From Clavibacter capsici (GTDB taxonomy: Bacteria; Actinomycetota; Actinomycetes; Actinomycetales; Microbacteriaceae): DNA of 64,000 bases. Below the pieces are notes generated by a model that was not told the origin of the DNA, searched no databases, and saw only the letters and a program-made list of their open reading frames with translations. Positions 51,429 through 59,687 of the stretch are shown here, piece by piece; the stretch's first letter is position 1, and every line of letters begins with the position of its first letter. The DNA lies in assembly GCF_001280205.1 (NCBI RefSeq), contig NZ_CP012573.1, forward strand, positions 558,001 to 622,000, read 5' to 3'. Both the position numbers and the translations under genes were made by a program.

Positions 51429-52148
51429 TCAGCCCCGGGTGCGCGGCGCGTCCGTGCGGGTGACCGCGCGAACCGACTCGAGGATCGACTCGATGGCGCC
51501 CCCGGCCTGCTCGCCCGACGCGTCGTAGGTGGCCTGCGACCGGCGGTACGGGTCGACCACGTCGTAGTCGTCCTCGTGCGCGGGCGGCAGGGTCACGCCG
51601 CGCTGCGCCGCGACGAGCGGGATGAGCGCGCGCAGCTGCGCCGGCACGTCGCCGTCGCACGCGATGTGCTTCTCATCCCCGGACACCTCGACGAGGTGCT
51701 GGAAGAGCGCGGCGAACTCGCGGATCGTGAAGGTGAAGCGGTTGGCGCGGGGCACCGCGCGCACGACGGCGCTGCGGTGCTCGCGGGCCATGGTGAGCAC
51801 GAGGTCGACGCCCTGGATGATGCCGGGCGTCAGGAACCTCGCCTGGTGCTCGCTCGGGTCGCCGCCGTAGCGGACGGACAGCTCCGCCGCCTGCTCGGGC
51901 ATGCGCTGCCCCTCGGCCGCGATGGTGCCGGCGCTGGAGAAGCGCACGACCGAGTCGGCCTCCGCGGCGTCGCCGCCGAAGATGGCCCGGACGCGCGTGC
52001 GCAGGACCTGCTCGGCGAGGGCGGAGCGGCAGATGTTGCCCGAGCAGACGAACAGGACGCGGAAGGAGCCGTCGTCGACGCCCTCGGAGGATGCGTCGCC
52101 GAGGGCCGCGCGTGCGGCCCTGCGGCTCGTGGGGGGGAATTCCGTCAT
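51429..52148 (-). CDS. Low-molecular-weight protein tyrosine phosphatase (Wzb-like)
   Basis: A 239-aa phosphatase. The P-loop is Cys35-SGNIC-Arg41 in FVCSGNICRSA and the general-acid Asp is in VVDPYRRS (about residue 203). It is longer than the usual 150 aa because of an N-terminal tail and an insert. Encoded 9 nt after the BY-kinase gene, it is the expected antagonist that dephosphorylates the kinase tyrosine cluster and so sets EPS chain length and output. Confidence 0.92.
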   Translation of the reverse strand: MTEFPPTSRRAARAALGDASSEGVDDGSFRVLFVCSGNICRSALAEQVLRTRVRAIFGGDAAEADSVVRFSSAGTIAAEGQRMPEQAAELSVRYGGDPSEHQARFLTPGIIQGVDLVLTMAREHRSAVVRAVPRANRFTFTIREFAALFQHLVEVSGDEKHIACDGDVPAQLRALIPLVAAQRGVTLPPAHEDDYDVVDPYRRSQATYDASGEQAGGAIESILESVRAVTRTDAPRTRG

Positions 52149-52157
52149 GGAGGGGAG

Positions 52158-53570
52158 CTACGCCTTGATCTTCTCGATGGGCGCCTTGGTCTTCTGGCCG
52201 TCCTCGTCCTCCGTGTACCCGTACCCGTAGCCGTAGTGGCCGTAGCCGTACGCGTCCGGGCCCTTGGTGGGGAGCATGGTGATGACGAGGCCGAGCACGT
52301 CCGCGCCCACGTTGGTGAGGTTGGCGATGGCGCTCTTCAGCTGGGTGCGGTGCGTGCGGCCCGCGGCGACGACGACGATCGCGCCGCCGGCGTTCTTGGA
52401 CAGGATCGCGGCGTCCGTGACGGGGAGCAGCGGCGGGGCGTCGATGAGCACCACGTCGTAGCGCGCCTCGAGGTCCTGCAGCAGGCGGGCCATGCCCTGC
52501 GAGCCGAGGAGCTCGGAGGGGTTCGGCGGGATCTGGCCGGCGGGGAGGATCGAGAGCATGCCCGAGCCCCAGGGCTGGATGACGTCCTCGATCTCGGCGC
52601 GGCCGATGAGGATGTCGGTGAGGCCCACGGCGCCCTCGAGGCCCATGTAGGACGCGAGGCGCGGGCGGCGGAGGTCGGCGTCGATGAGGACGACCTTGAT
52701 GCCGGAGTCGGCCAGCGCCAGCGCGAGGTTCGAGCTGGTGGTCGACTTGCCCTCGCCCTGGATGGAGGAGGTGATGACGAAGCTGCGCGAGCGGCCGCCG
52801 AACTCGAGGAACTGGAGGTTCGTGCGGAGGCTGCGGAAGGACTCGGCGCGGGGGCTGCGCGGGTCGTCCTGCACGATGAGGGGGCGCTCGGTGGCCTTCG
52901 GGTCGTACGCGATGCCGCCGAGGATGGGCTTGGTCGTGACGAGCTCGACGTCGCGCTCCCCGCGGATGCGGTTGTCGAGCGTCTCGCGGAGGAGGCTGAC
53001 GCCCACGCCGATGAGGAGGCCGATGAGCGCGCCGACGATGATGTTGACGGGCAGGTTCGGGGACGAGGGCGACTCGGGGATCTCCGCCTGCTCGAGCTGC
53101 GTGATCTGCACCTGGGGCGTGCCCTCGATGGTCTCGGGGACGAGCGTGCCGACGACCGTGGTGAGGCTGGCGCCGATGGCGTCCGCGAGCGTCGCGGCGT
53201 CCTGGCGGCTCTGGTCCTTGACCGTGATGTCGATGATCGTGGTGTCGAGCGGCGCGGAGGCGCGCACCGACTCGGCCAGCTCGCGCGACGTGATGTCGAG
53301 CCCGAACTGGTCGATGACCGGCTGGAGCACGGCGCGGGTCGTGACGACGTCCGCGTAGCTCTTCACGGCCTGCTGGGTGAAGTTGTTGCCCTGCTGGAGC
53401 TCCTGGACGTTGCCGGAGCTGCTGGGCGCGACGAACATCTTCGTCGAGGCCTCGTACTCGGGGGTCTGGAGGAGGGAGAACGCGGCGGCCGCGCCGACCC
53501 CGACCAAGAGGGTCAGGATGATGAGAACCGCGCCCCTCCGCAGCATCCGAATGAAGTCACGGAGCGCCAT
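52158..53570 (-). CDS. Polysaccharide copolymerase / BY-kinase (Wzc-CpsCD fusion)
   Basis: A 470-aa membrane protein. TM helices are at about 15-33 and 175-193, flanking an extracytoplasmic chain-length domain (Wzz-like). The cytoplasmic bacterial tyrosine kinase has Walker A GEGKST (272-277), Walker A' VLIDADLRRP (about 294-303) and Walker B VVLIDAPP (373-380). Six tyrosines (441, 443, 446, 448, 450, 452) form the C-terminal autophosphorylation cluster. As in Gram-negative Wzc, the sensor and kinase are fused in one chain. It is the first gene of the exopolysaccharide run. Confidence 0.94.
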   Translation of the reverse strand: MALRDFIRMLRRGAVLIILTLLVGVGAAAAFSLLQTPEYEASTKMFVAPSSSGNVQELQQGNNFTQQAVKSYADVVTTRAVLQPVIDQFGLDITSRELAESVRASAPLDTTIIDITVKDQSRQDAATLADAIGASLTTVVGTLVPETIEGTPQVQITQLEQAEIPESPSSPNLPVNIIVGALIGLLIGVGVSLLRETLDNRIRGERDVELVTTKPILGGIAYDPKATERPLIVQDDPRSPRAESFRSLRTNLQFLEFGGRSRSFVITSSIQGEGKSTTSSNLALALADSGIKVVLIDADLRRPRLASYMGLEGAVGLTDILIGRAEIEDVIQPWGSGMLSILPAGQIPPNPSELLGSQGMARLLQDLEARYDVVLIDAPPLLPVTDAAILSKNAGGAIVVVAAGRTHRTQLKSAIANLTNVGADVLGLVITMLPTKGPDAYGYGHYGYGYGYTEDEDGQKTKAPIEKIKA

Positions 53571-53784
53571 AACTTAGAACCCTTCCCCAAAAGCACACAG
53601 GCGCGGAGTGTCCGCATACGTGGGATATCCACAGCCTCGGCTGTCTATCATCACACAGCTCACGAGCCGCGCAGGCAGCCCGGAACGCCCCCGTCCGGGG
53701 CATGGTAGGCCCCTGCATGCCCTGTTAGGGTCGCTCAGACAGCAGTGCTGCGCGGCGGTACACGAGTGAGTAGGGACCTGGGCC
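53571..53784. promoter_or_regulatory. Divergent promoter region of the exopolysaccharide locus
   Basis: A 214-bp spacer between the BY-kinase gene and the acyltransferase gene. It is visibly more A/T-rich than its surroundings, especially 53600-53665. TTAGGGT (53725-53731) faces the acyltransferase gene and resembles a -10. On the minus strand TATGATT-like and TATCCC segments are possible -10s for the kinase operon. No operator repeat was identified with confidence. Confidence 0.5.
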
Positions 53785-56052
53785 ATGAGCTCGCAGACAT
53801 TTCGCCGGGGTACTCCCGCGCTCCCGGATCCGTCGGAGCTCCGCTCAGCACCGAGCGACAAGAACCCACCACCCGAGGGGGATTCGCCGGTCTCGGTGAA
53901 CCGCGGCTTCCGTCCCGATGTCGAGGGCCTGCGCGCGCTCGCGGTCGTCGCCGTCATCGTCGACCACCTCTTCGACTGGCCCTCGGGCGGCTTCGTCGGG
54001 GTCGACGTCTTCTTCGTCATCAGCGGCTTCCTCATCACGGGACTCCTGCTGAAGGAGTACGAGCGCACGAAGACGATCTCGTTCCTCGACTTCTACAAGC
54101 GCCGCGTCCGCCGCATCATGCCGGCCGCGCTGCTGGTGCTCGTGGTCACCACGGCCGTCTCGTTCCTCGTCTTCAACGTGATCCGCGCGCAGGCCAGCCT
54201 CTGGGACGCCGTCTGGTCCGCCCTCTTCGTCTCCAACTGGCACTTCGCCAGCGCCGGCACCGACTACTTCGCGTCCGACGGCCCCATCTCGCCCTTCCGC
54301 CACTACTGGTCGCTCTCGGTCGAGGAGCAGTTCTACCTCGTCTGGCCCGTGCTGATCTTCCTGGTCATCACGTTCGCCCGCCGGCGCACCCCGAAGAACC
54401 GCGTCAAGCGCGCCCGCCTCTTCACGCGCGCGATCGGCATCACGGTCGGCGTCCTCATCGTCGCGTCGCTCGTCTGGGGCTTCTACGAGACGTCGGCCCG
54501 CCCGACGGTGGCGTACTTCTCCACCTTCTCCCGCGCCTGGGAGCTCGGCATCGGCGCGCTCCTCGCGATCTTCGCGGCGCGCATCGCCACGCTGCCCGCC
54601 TCGATCCGCCCGGTGCTCGGCTACGTCGGCCTCGCGGGCATCGTGGTCTCGTTCTTCGTCATCGCGGGCGACCTCGCGTTCCCGGTGCCGTCCGCCCTGC
54701 TGCCGGTCGTGTCGACCGCGCTCGTCATCGCGTCGGGCATCGGCGGGGTGTCGAAGGCCATGGCGCCGATCACGAACCCGGTCACCACCTACATCGGGCG
54801 CCTGTCGTTCTCGCTGTACCTCTGGCACTTCCCGGTGATCATCCTGCTCGACTCCGTCATCCGCGACCGCACCGTCTACTACGCGGCCGCGATCGGTGCG
54901 ACGCTCGTGCTCGCCGTCGCGTCGTTCCACCTCGTCGAGGACCCGATCCGCCGCTCCAGCTGGCTCGACCCGAAGAAGGCCGGACGCCGGTCCTCGGCCG
55001 TGCAGCTCAGGATGACCGTCGCGGCGCTGTCCGTCGTCGCGGTCGCCGTGGTGGGCGTCGTCGCGGTGGCCGTCGTCCGCGACGAGCCGACCGGCGGCAG
55101 CCAGCTGGCCACCTCGCCGACCGCGGGCCCTCCCGGCGGCACCGAGTCCACCGGGCAGGCGCTCCAGGTCCGCAGCGAGCAGGTCACCGCCGCCCTCGCC
55201 GCGACCGAGTGGCCGGCGCTGGATCCCGCCGTCGAGTCGTTCGGCGACTTCGGCCGCGACGTCATCGCGCCCGAGTGGGCGAAGGACGGCTGCCTCGGCG
55301 CCGACCTCGCCAAGGAGAAGGACGCGATCAAGAACACCGAGCACTGCTCCTACGGGAACCAGGGCGCGGGCGCCGACAAGACCGCGGTCATCTTCGGCGA
55401 CTCGCTCGCGATCAGCTACGCGCCCATGCTGCGCGCCAGCCTCGGCGAGGACTGGAAGGTGCGCGTGCTGACCATGGCCCGCTGCCCCGCCTCCACCGTC
55501 ACGAGCATCGACACCGACGGATCCGAGTACACGGAGTGCACCGCCTTCCGCGACTGGGCGCTCGGCGAGATGAACGCGACCAAGCCCGCGCTGATCCTCA
55601 TGAGCGAGGCCGTCGACAACTCCTACCTGTCGAGCAAGGCCGTGGGCGGCGCGGCCGACCGCGAGTGGCAGGACGGCGCGCTCACCACCATGAACAGCCT
55701 GAAGACGGCGTCGTCGAACGTCATCGTCCTGTCGCGCCCGCCGGCGGCGACCGCGCTGGTCGAGTGCAAGACGCCGACGAGCTCGCCGAACGACTGCCGC
55801 GCGGAGGTGTCGCCGTCGTTCATCAGCCACGCGCGCACCATGGCCGCGGCAGCCGAGGAGGTCGGCGCCCCGGTCCAGTTCATCAACACGCAGGGCTGGT
55901 TCTGCAGCCAGGGCAACTGCCCGGCGTTCGTGAACGGGATCCCCGTGCGCGGCGACACGTCGCACCTCACGGCCCGCCAGTCGCAGGACCTCGCGCCGAT
56001 CATCTCGGACGTGCTCGCCCCGCTGGGCCTCATCGCCCCCGCGGCCGGCTGA
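53785..56052 (+). CDS. OafA-type acyltransferase with SGNH domain
   Basis: 755 aa. An acyltransferase-3 membrane domain (about residues 40-400, roughly 10-11 helices) opens with GFRPDVEGLRALAVVAVIVD and contains FVISGFLITGLL and HYWSLSVEEQFYLVWP. A periplasmic SGNH hydrolase-like domain follows, with VIFGDSLA (about residue 535) and catalytic DTSH (about 722). Such fusions O-acetylate polysaccharides: the membrane part delivers acetyl groups and the SGNH part transfers them. It probably acetylates the adjacent EPS or the cell wall. Confidence 0.92.
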   Translation: MSSQTFRRGTPALPDPSELRSAPSDKNPPPEGDSPVSVNRGFRPDVEGLRALAVVAVIVDHLFDWPSGGFVGVDVFFVISGFLITGLLLKEYERTKTISFLDFYKRRVRRIMPAALLVLVVTTAVSFLVFNVIRAQASLWDAVWSALFVSNWHFASAGTDYFASDGPISPFRHYWSLSVEEQFYLVWPVLIFLVITFARRRTPKNRVKRARLFTRAIGITVGVLIVASLVWGFYETSARPTVAYFSTFSRAWELGIGALLAIFAARIATLPASIRPVLGYVGLAGIVVSFFVIAGDLAFPVPSALLPVVSTALVIASGIGGVSKAMAPITNPVTTYIGRLSFSLYLWHFPVIILLDSVIRDRTVYYAAAIGATLVLAVASFHLVEDPIRRSSWLDPKKAGRRSSAVQLRMTVAALSVVAVAVVGVVAVAVVRDEPTGGSQLATSPTAGPPGGTESTGQALQVRSEQVTAALAATEWPALDPAVESFGDFGRDVIAPEWAKDGCLGADLAKEKDAIKNTEHCSYGNQGAGADKTAVIFGDSLAISYAPMLRASLGEDWKVRVLTMARCPASTVTSIDTDGSEYTECTAFRDWALGEMNATKPALILMSEAVDNSYLSSKAVGGAADREWQDGALTTMNSLKTASSNVIVLSRPPAATALVECKTPTSSPNDCRAEVSPSFISHARTMAAAAEEVGAPVQFINTQGWFCSQGNCPAFVNGIPVRGDTSHLTARQSQDLAPIISDVLAPLGLIAPAAG

Positions 56053-56070
56053 CCCGCACCACCGCACGCC

Positions 56071-56108
56071 ACGACGGGCGCTCCTCCAGCCGGAGGGGCG
56101 CCCGTCGT
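56071..56108. terminator. 17-bp hairpin between convergent acyltransferase genes
   Basis: Arms 56071-56087 and 56092-56108 pair over 17 bp with a single G-T wobble and a 4-nt loop. It starts 19 nt after the stop of the first acyltransferase gene and lies between two convergent genes, so it can act in both directions. Confidence 0.75.
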
Positions 56109-56248
56109 CGTCCGCGGCGCGTGCCTCGTCGGGGAGCGGGCGGCACGCCACGGGCGGCCGCGCCGGAGCCCGTCGGCGCGCGCCCGTACGCGGCGGACCG
56201 GCGAGTGGCGGGCCGGCAACCGCGTGACGCGCCCGCCCGTGCATCCGG

Positions 56249-56346
56249 CAGCAGGGCGGCCCGCCCTGGCAGCCCAGGCGGGCGCGATGCGCGGCGTCCA
56301 GCAGGGCGGCCCGCCCGGGCGAGCCGGCGGGCGCGACCCGCGACGG
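56249..56346. repeat. Imperfect 50-bp tandem duplication
   Basis: The 17-mer CAGCAGGGCGGCCCGCC occurs at 56249-56265 and again at 56299-56315. The following bases are also similar (GGCGGGCGCGA in each copy), giving two imperfect 50-bp units. They lie in the non-coding spacer 56109-56346, directly after the end of the second acyltransferase gene on the minus strand. No further gene is seen in the spacer. Confidence 0.6.
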
Positions 56347-57384
56347 CTAGTGCCGCCGCGCCTTCGCGCCCGCGGAGCGGCTCGTCAGGCGCCGGGCGAC
56401 GCCGATGAACGGCACCTCCACGAACCGGTGCACGAGCCAGGAGACGACGAGCGTCACGGCGATGGCCGCGACCACGCGCACGATGCCCTCCGGCACGTCG
56501 ACGGCGCGCATCACCCGGTAGGCGAGCGGGTGGAGGAGGTACGCGGCGTAGGAGATCGCGCCGAGCCAGATCAGCACACGCGAGTGCGCGGCCTGCCGCG
56601 TGGCGTAGAACGCGAAGAACAGGCCGAGGCCGAGCAGGAACGACACGGCGTAGTCGAAGGGCGGCCACGTGGCGTCCTGCCCGCCGTTGAGGTACGTGAA
56701 CAGCGGCACGCCCACGACGCCCGCGACGAGGAGGCCCCGCCAGGCGGTGGATCCGTCGCGGTCGCGCAGGTGGATCGCGTGCCCGAGCGACGCCGTGTAG
56801 AGCAGCAGCGGCAGCGTCCACGGCAGCTCGCGCTCGAGCACCCGGCCGGCGATCGCCGCGGCGACGAAGCCCGCGAGCCAGACGTAGCCCATCACGACGC
56901 TGCGGTCGAGGCGGCCGATGAGCTTGGCGACGAGGGACTGGCCGTAGAAGATCAGCTCGATGCCGAGGGTCCAGGCCGTGGGGACGATCGTGTAGATGCC
57001 GACGGCGCCCTGCACCATGAGCACGTTGGCCATGATCGTGAGCGGCCCGCCGAGCTCGCCCTCTCCCGTGGTCGCGACCCACAGCATCATGAGGCCGAGC
57101 ACGAGCCAGTAGAGGGGGAAGAGGCGGTAGACGCGGCGCACGAGGAAGGTGCGGGTGTCCTGGCGCTGGAGGCTCAGGGGGATCACGTAGCCGCTGACGA
57201 GGAAGAAGGCGACGACGCCGACGCGGCCCGCGTCCACCCACTGGCGGCTGAAGTCCTCGAACGCCGGGTACTCCGCGGCGATGAGGTGCTGGAGGACCAC
57301 GATGAACGACGCGACGCCGCGGACGGCCTCGAGGAACTCGATCTTCCGCCCGGTCTCGCTCTTCACTGTCACGGTGCTGGTCAC
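56347..57384 (-). CDS. Acyltransferase family 3 membrane protein
   Basis: A 345-aa acyltransferase-3 protein without an SGNH domain. It opens KIEFLEAVRGVASFIVVLQHLIAAEYP, with the conserved His in LQH. About 10 hydrophobic helices follow, including GVVAFFLVSGYVIPLSL and RVYRLFPLYWLVLG. It probably modifies surface polysaccharide or lipid with acyl groups. The separate SGNH lipoprotein encoded 91 nt upstream in the same orientation could supply the missing extracytoplasmic transferase half. Confidence 0.9.
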   Translation of the reverse strand: MTSTVTVKSETGRKIEFLEAVRGVASFIVVLQHLIAAEYPAFEDFSRQWVDAGRVGVVAFFLVSGYVIPLSLQRQDTRTFLVRRVYRLFPLYWLVLGLMMLWVATTGEGELGGPLTIMANVLMVQGAVGIYTIVPTAWTLGIELIFYGQSLVAKLIGRLDRSVVMGYVWLAGFVAAAIAGRVLERELPWTLPLLLYTASLGHAIHLRDRDGSTAWRGLLVAGVVGVPLFTYLNGGQDATWPPFDYAVSFLLGLGLFFAFYATRQAAHSRVLIWLGAISYAAYLLHPLAYRVMRAVDVPEGIVRVVAAIAVTLVVSWLVHRFVEVPFIGVARRLTSRSAGAKARRH

Positions 57385-57475
57385 GCGGGCTCTCCTCTGG
57401 TGCGGGCGCGACGCGTCGGAGGCACCTGTTCGACCCTATCCGCCGGGTCGCCGGCGGCAGGGCGGGGCGATGCCC

Positions 57476-58186
57476 CTACTTCTGGGCGCCGTCGGCGAGG
57501 ACCTCGGTGCGGATGTACTTGCGCACCTCCGCGCCCATCAGCTTGTAGCCCGTCATGTTCGTGTGGATCCCGTCGCGGAAGAACTCGGTCCGCCACTTCA
57601 TGTCCTTGTTCGTGAGGTTCTTCCACGGGTTGAAGAAGTGGAAGCCCTGCGCGTCGGCGAACTGCTCGAGGTGCGCGTTGACCGCGGGCGGCGTCTCGGG
57701 CTCGGCGTTCTGCGGCGGGATCCCGAGGATCACCGTCTCCTTCGGCGCGAGCTTCTCGACCGTCTGCAGGATGTCCGCGTCGAGCTGCGTCTCCGGCACG
57801 CCGGCGATGCGGTTGTTGGTGCCGATCATGATGAGCGCGACGTCGACGTCCTCGACGGCGGGCGTGTTGGCCGCCATGACGGTGCTCGTCGCGCCGTCGG
57901 TGCCCCAGCCGCCCGCGAAGGTCAGCGGGTCGCCCACGACGTAGTCGACGTACGCCATGCCCTGGTCGATGCCCTGGGGCAGCGTGCCGACGAAGCCGTT
58001 GGTGTTCGAGTCGCCCATGACGACGATCCGCACCATGTCCTCGGGCGCCGTCGTGGCGGATGCGCCGGGGGTGGGCTCGCCGTCGGTCGCGGTGGGGGAG
58101 GGCTGCGGCGCGCTGGTGCACCCGGCGAGCAGGAGGACGGCGGCGAGGGCGCTGACGGCGCCCCGGGCCATGCGACGTGCGGGCAT
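57476..58186 (-). CDS. SGNH/GDSL hydrolase lipoprotein
   Basis: A 236-aa secreted lipoprotein. The signal peptide ends in the lipobox LLLAGC (Cys near residue 22). A Pro/Thr-rich linker precedes an SGNH fold with block I VVMGDSNTNG, block III IGTNNR and block V DGIHTN carrying the Asp-His pair. It is an extracytoplasmic esterase or acyl-transfer enzyme anchored in the membrane. It lies directly upstream of the acyltransferase-3 gene on the same strand, suggesting a split version of the OafA-type machine. The start is the ATG before PARRMARG. Confidence 0.88.
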   Translation of the reverse strand: MPARRMARGAVSALAAVLLLAGCTSAPQPSPTATDGEPTPGASATTAPEDMVRIVVMGDSNTNGFVGTLPQGIDQGMAYVDYVVGDPLTFAGGWGTDGATSTVMAANTPAVEDVDVALIMIGTNNRIAGVPETQLDADILQTVEKLAPKETVILGIPPQNAEPETPPAVNAHLEQFADAQGFHFFNPWKNLTNKDMKWRTEFFRDGIHTNMTGYKLMGAEVRKYIRTEVLADGAQK

Positions 58187-58342
58187 AGGTGTGACATCCG
58201 ATCGTGGTGGGGTCCGCGGCAGCGGCGAGCCGGTGACCCCGTCAGCCGCTGCGATCACGGGGCCGCTCGGAAACCATTGTGGCATGCGGTTTCCGTCGGG
58301 CCCGTGGGCGGCGTGGTGCGCCGGGCGTCGGCCACGTACGGC

Positions 58343-58373
58343 GGCCCCGCTGCGTGCATCACGCGGCGGGGCC
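58343..58373 (-). terminator. 13-bp hairpin terminator after the EEP gene
   Basis: Arms 58343-58355 and 58361-58373 pair over 13 bp with one G-T wobble and a 5-nt loop. It lies 14 nt past the stop of the EEP-family gene on the minus strand. No T-run follows. Confidence 0.65.
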
Positions 58374-58387
58374 CGGGGACGTGCGGA

Positions 58388-59440
58388 TCAGGCGGTGCGG
58401 GCGAGGCGCACGAGCGCCTGCACGGCGGCGTGATCCGAGGGGGAGCGGCCCTCGAAGGTGTAGGGGTTGATGGCCGAGTCGACCACCTCGACGCCGCTGC
58501 CTGCGAGGATCCAGTCGATGCGCTCGCCCTCGGGCACCGGGTCGCCGTACGCGGTGAAGGTGCCGATGCCGGGGGTCGCGTGGTGCGCGGCCGTGGTCCA
58601 GGTGTCGGCGAGGCCCGCGTCGCGCGTGAGGATGTCGTACGCCGCCGACTCCTCGGCCGGCGCGTTGAAGTCGCCCGTGACGACGACCGGCGCGCCGGAC
58701 GCGACCGCCTGCAGTCGCTCGGTGATGAGGTCGGCGCTCTTCACGCGCGCGAGCTCGGACTCATGGTCGAGGTGCGTGTTGAGGTGCACGAACTCGGCGC
58801 CGCTGCGGCGGTCGCGGAAGCGCGCCCACGTCGCGATGCGCGTGGTGCTGCAGCCCCACGAGCGGGATCCGATGAGCTCCGGCAGGTCGGACAGCCAGAA
58901 CTGGTCCCAGGCGACGACGTCGAGTCGGCGCTCGTCGTAGAAGATCGCGCTGTACTCGCCGCCGGATCCGCCGTCGCGGCCGTAGCCGAGCATGCGGTGG
59001 TGGGGGAGGGCCCGGGCGATGGCGGGCAGCTGGGCCGAGAGGGCCTCCTGCACGCCGAGGACGGTCGGCTGCTCCAGCTGGAGGAAGCGGGCGAGCACGG
59101 GCTCGCGGTCGGCCCAGTGGTCGGGGTCGCCGGGCTCGGTGGTGGGGCGGGCGAGGCGGATGTTGCAGGTCATCACGTGCACGAGGTCGCCCTCGGCCGA
59201 GCCGATGGTCGCCTCCTGGGGCGGGGCGGGAGCGACGGGGGCCGCTGCCGCCGGACGAGACGGAGGGGGGTCGGCCTCCGCGGTGCCGTCGGGCCCGTCG
59301 GTCGTGGTGGTCGTCTCGTCCGCGCGCGGTCGCTCGAGGAGCGCCGTGCCGGAACCGCGGGTGGGGCGCCCGACGCCCGGATCCGATGATCCGGCGCCGT
59401 CGAACAGGTCGCGTCGGCTGAATCCGCCGCTCGCCATCAT
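58388..59440 (-). CDS. Endonuclease/exonuclease/phosphatase family protein (paralogue)
   Basis: A 350-aa EEP-superfamily hydrolase. A Ser/Thr/Pro-rich N-terminal 95 residues (MMASGGFSRRDLFDGAG onward, no signal peptide) precedes the catalytic domain with MTCNIRLARP, GVQEALS, LNTHLDHES, GDFNAP, RIDWILAGS and SDHAAVQAL. It is closely related to the protein encoded at 40311-41141 but has this extra N-terminal region. The start ATG-ATG follows GAGGAGATCTCC. The two copies border the exopolysaccharide locus. Confidence 0.87.
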   Translation of the reverse strand: MMASGGFSRRDLFDGAGSSDPGVGRPTRGSGTALLERPRADETTTTTDGPDGTAEADPPPSRPAAAAPVAPAPPQEATIGSAEGDLVHVMTCNIRLARPTTEPGDPDHWADREPVLARFLQLEQPTVLGVQEALSAQLPAIARALPHHRMLGYGRDGGSGGEYSAIFYDERRLDVVAWDQFWLSDLPELIGSRSWGCSTTRIATWARFRDRRSGAEFVHLNTHLDHESELARVKSADLITERLQAVASGAPVVVTGDFNAPAEESAAYDILTRDAGLADTWTTAAHHATPGIGTFTAYGDPVPEGERIDWILAGSGVEVVDSAINPYTFEGRSPSDHAAVQALVRLARTA

Positions 59441-59638
59441 GGAGATCTCCTCGGGTCGCACGTGTCTCGCATGATCAGCCTGCGCGACGGGACCCCTGCG
59501 GGGACCAACGGCGCATGGCGGATGCGTGAACTGCACGCACAGGTCTACGCGAGGGGTGCGGGGATGGCAACCCGGGGGCGGCGTGTCGGCCCGGCGCGGA
59601 GGGATCCGCCAGCCGGCGCATGGCCCGCGGACAGACGC

Positions 59639-59668
59639 GCGCGCCGCCGGCGTGTGCCGGCGGCGCGC
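59639..59668 (-). terminator. 13-bp hairpin terminator of the pur operon
   Basis: Arms 59639-59651 and 59656-59668 are perfect complements around the loop GTGT, located 19 nt after the dienelactone hydrolase stop on the minus strand. It marks the end of the purS-purQ-purL run. Confidence 0.75.
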
Positions 59669-59687
59669 GGATCCGTGCGGTGGGGCG

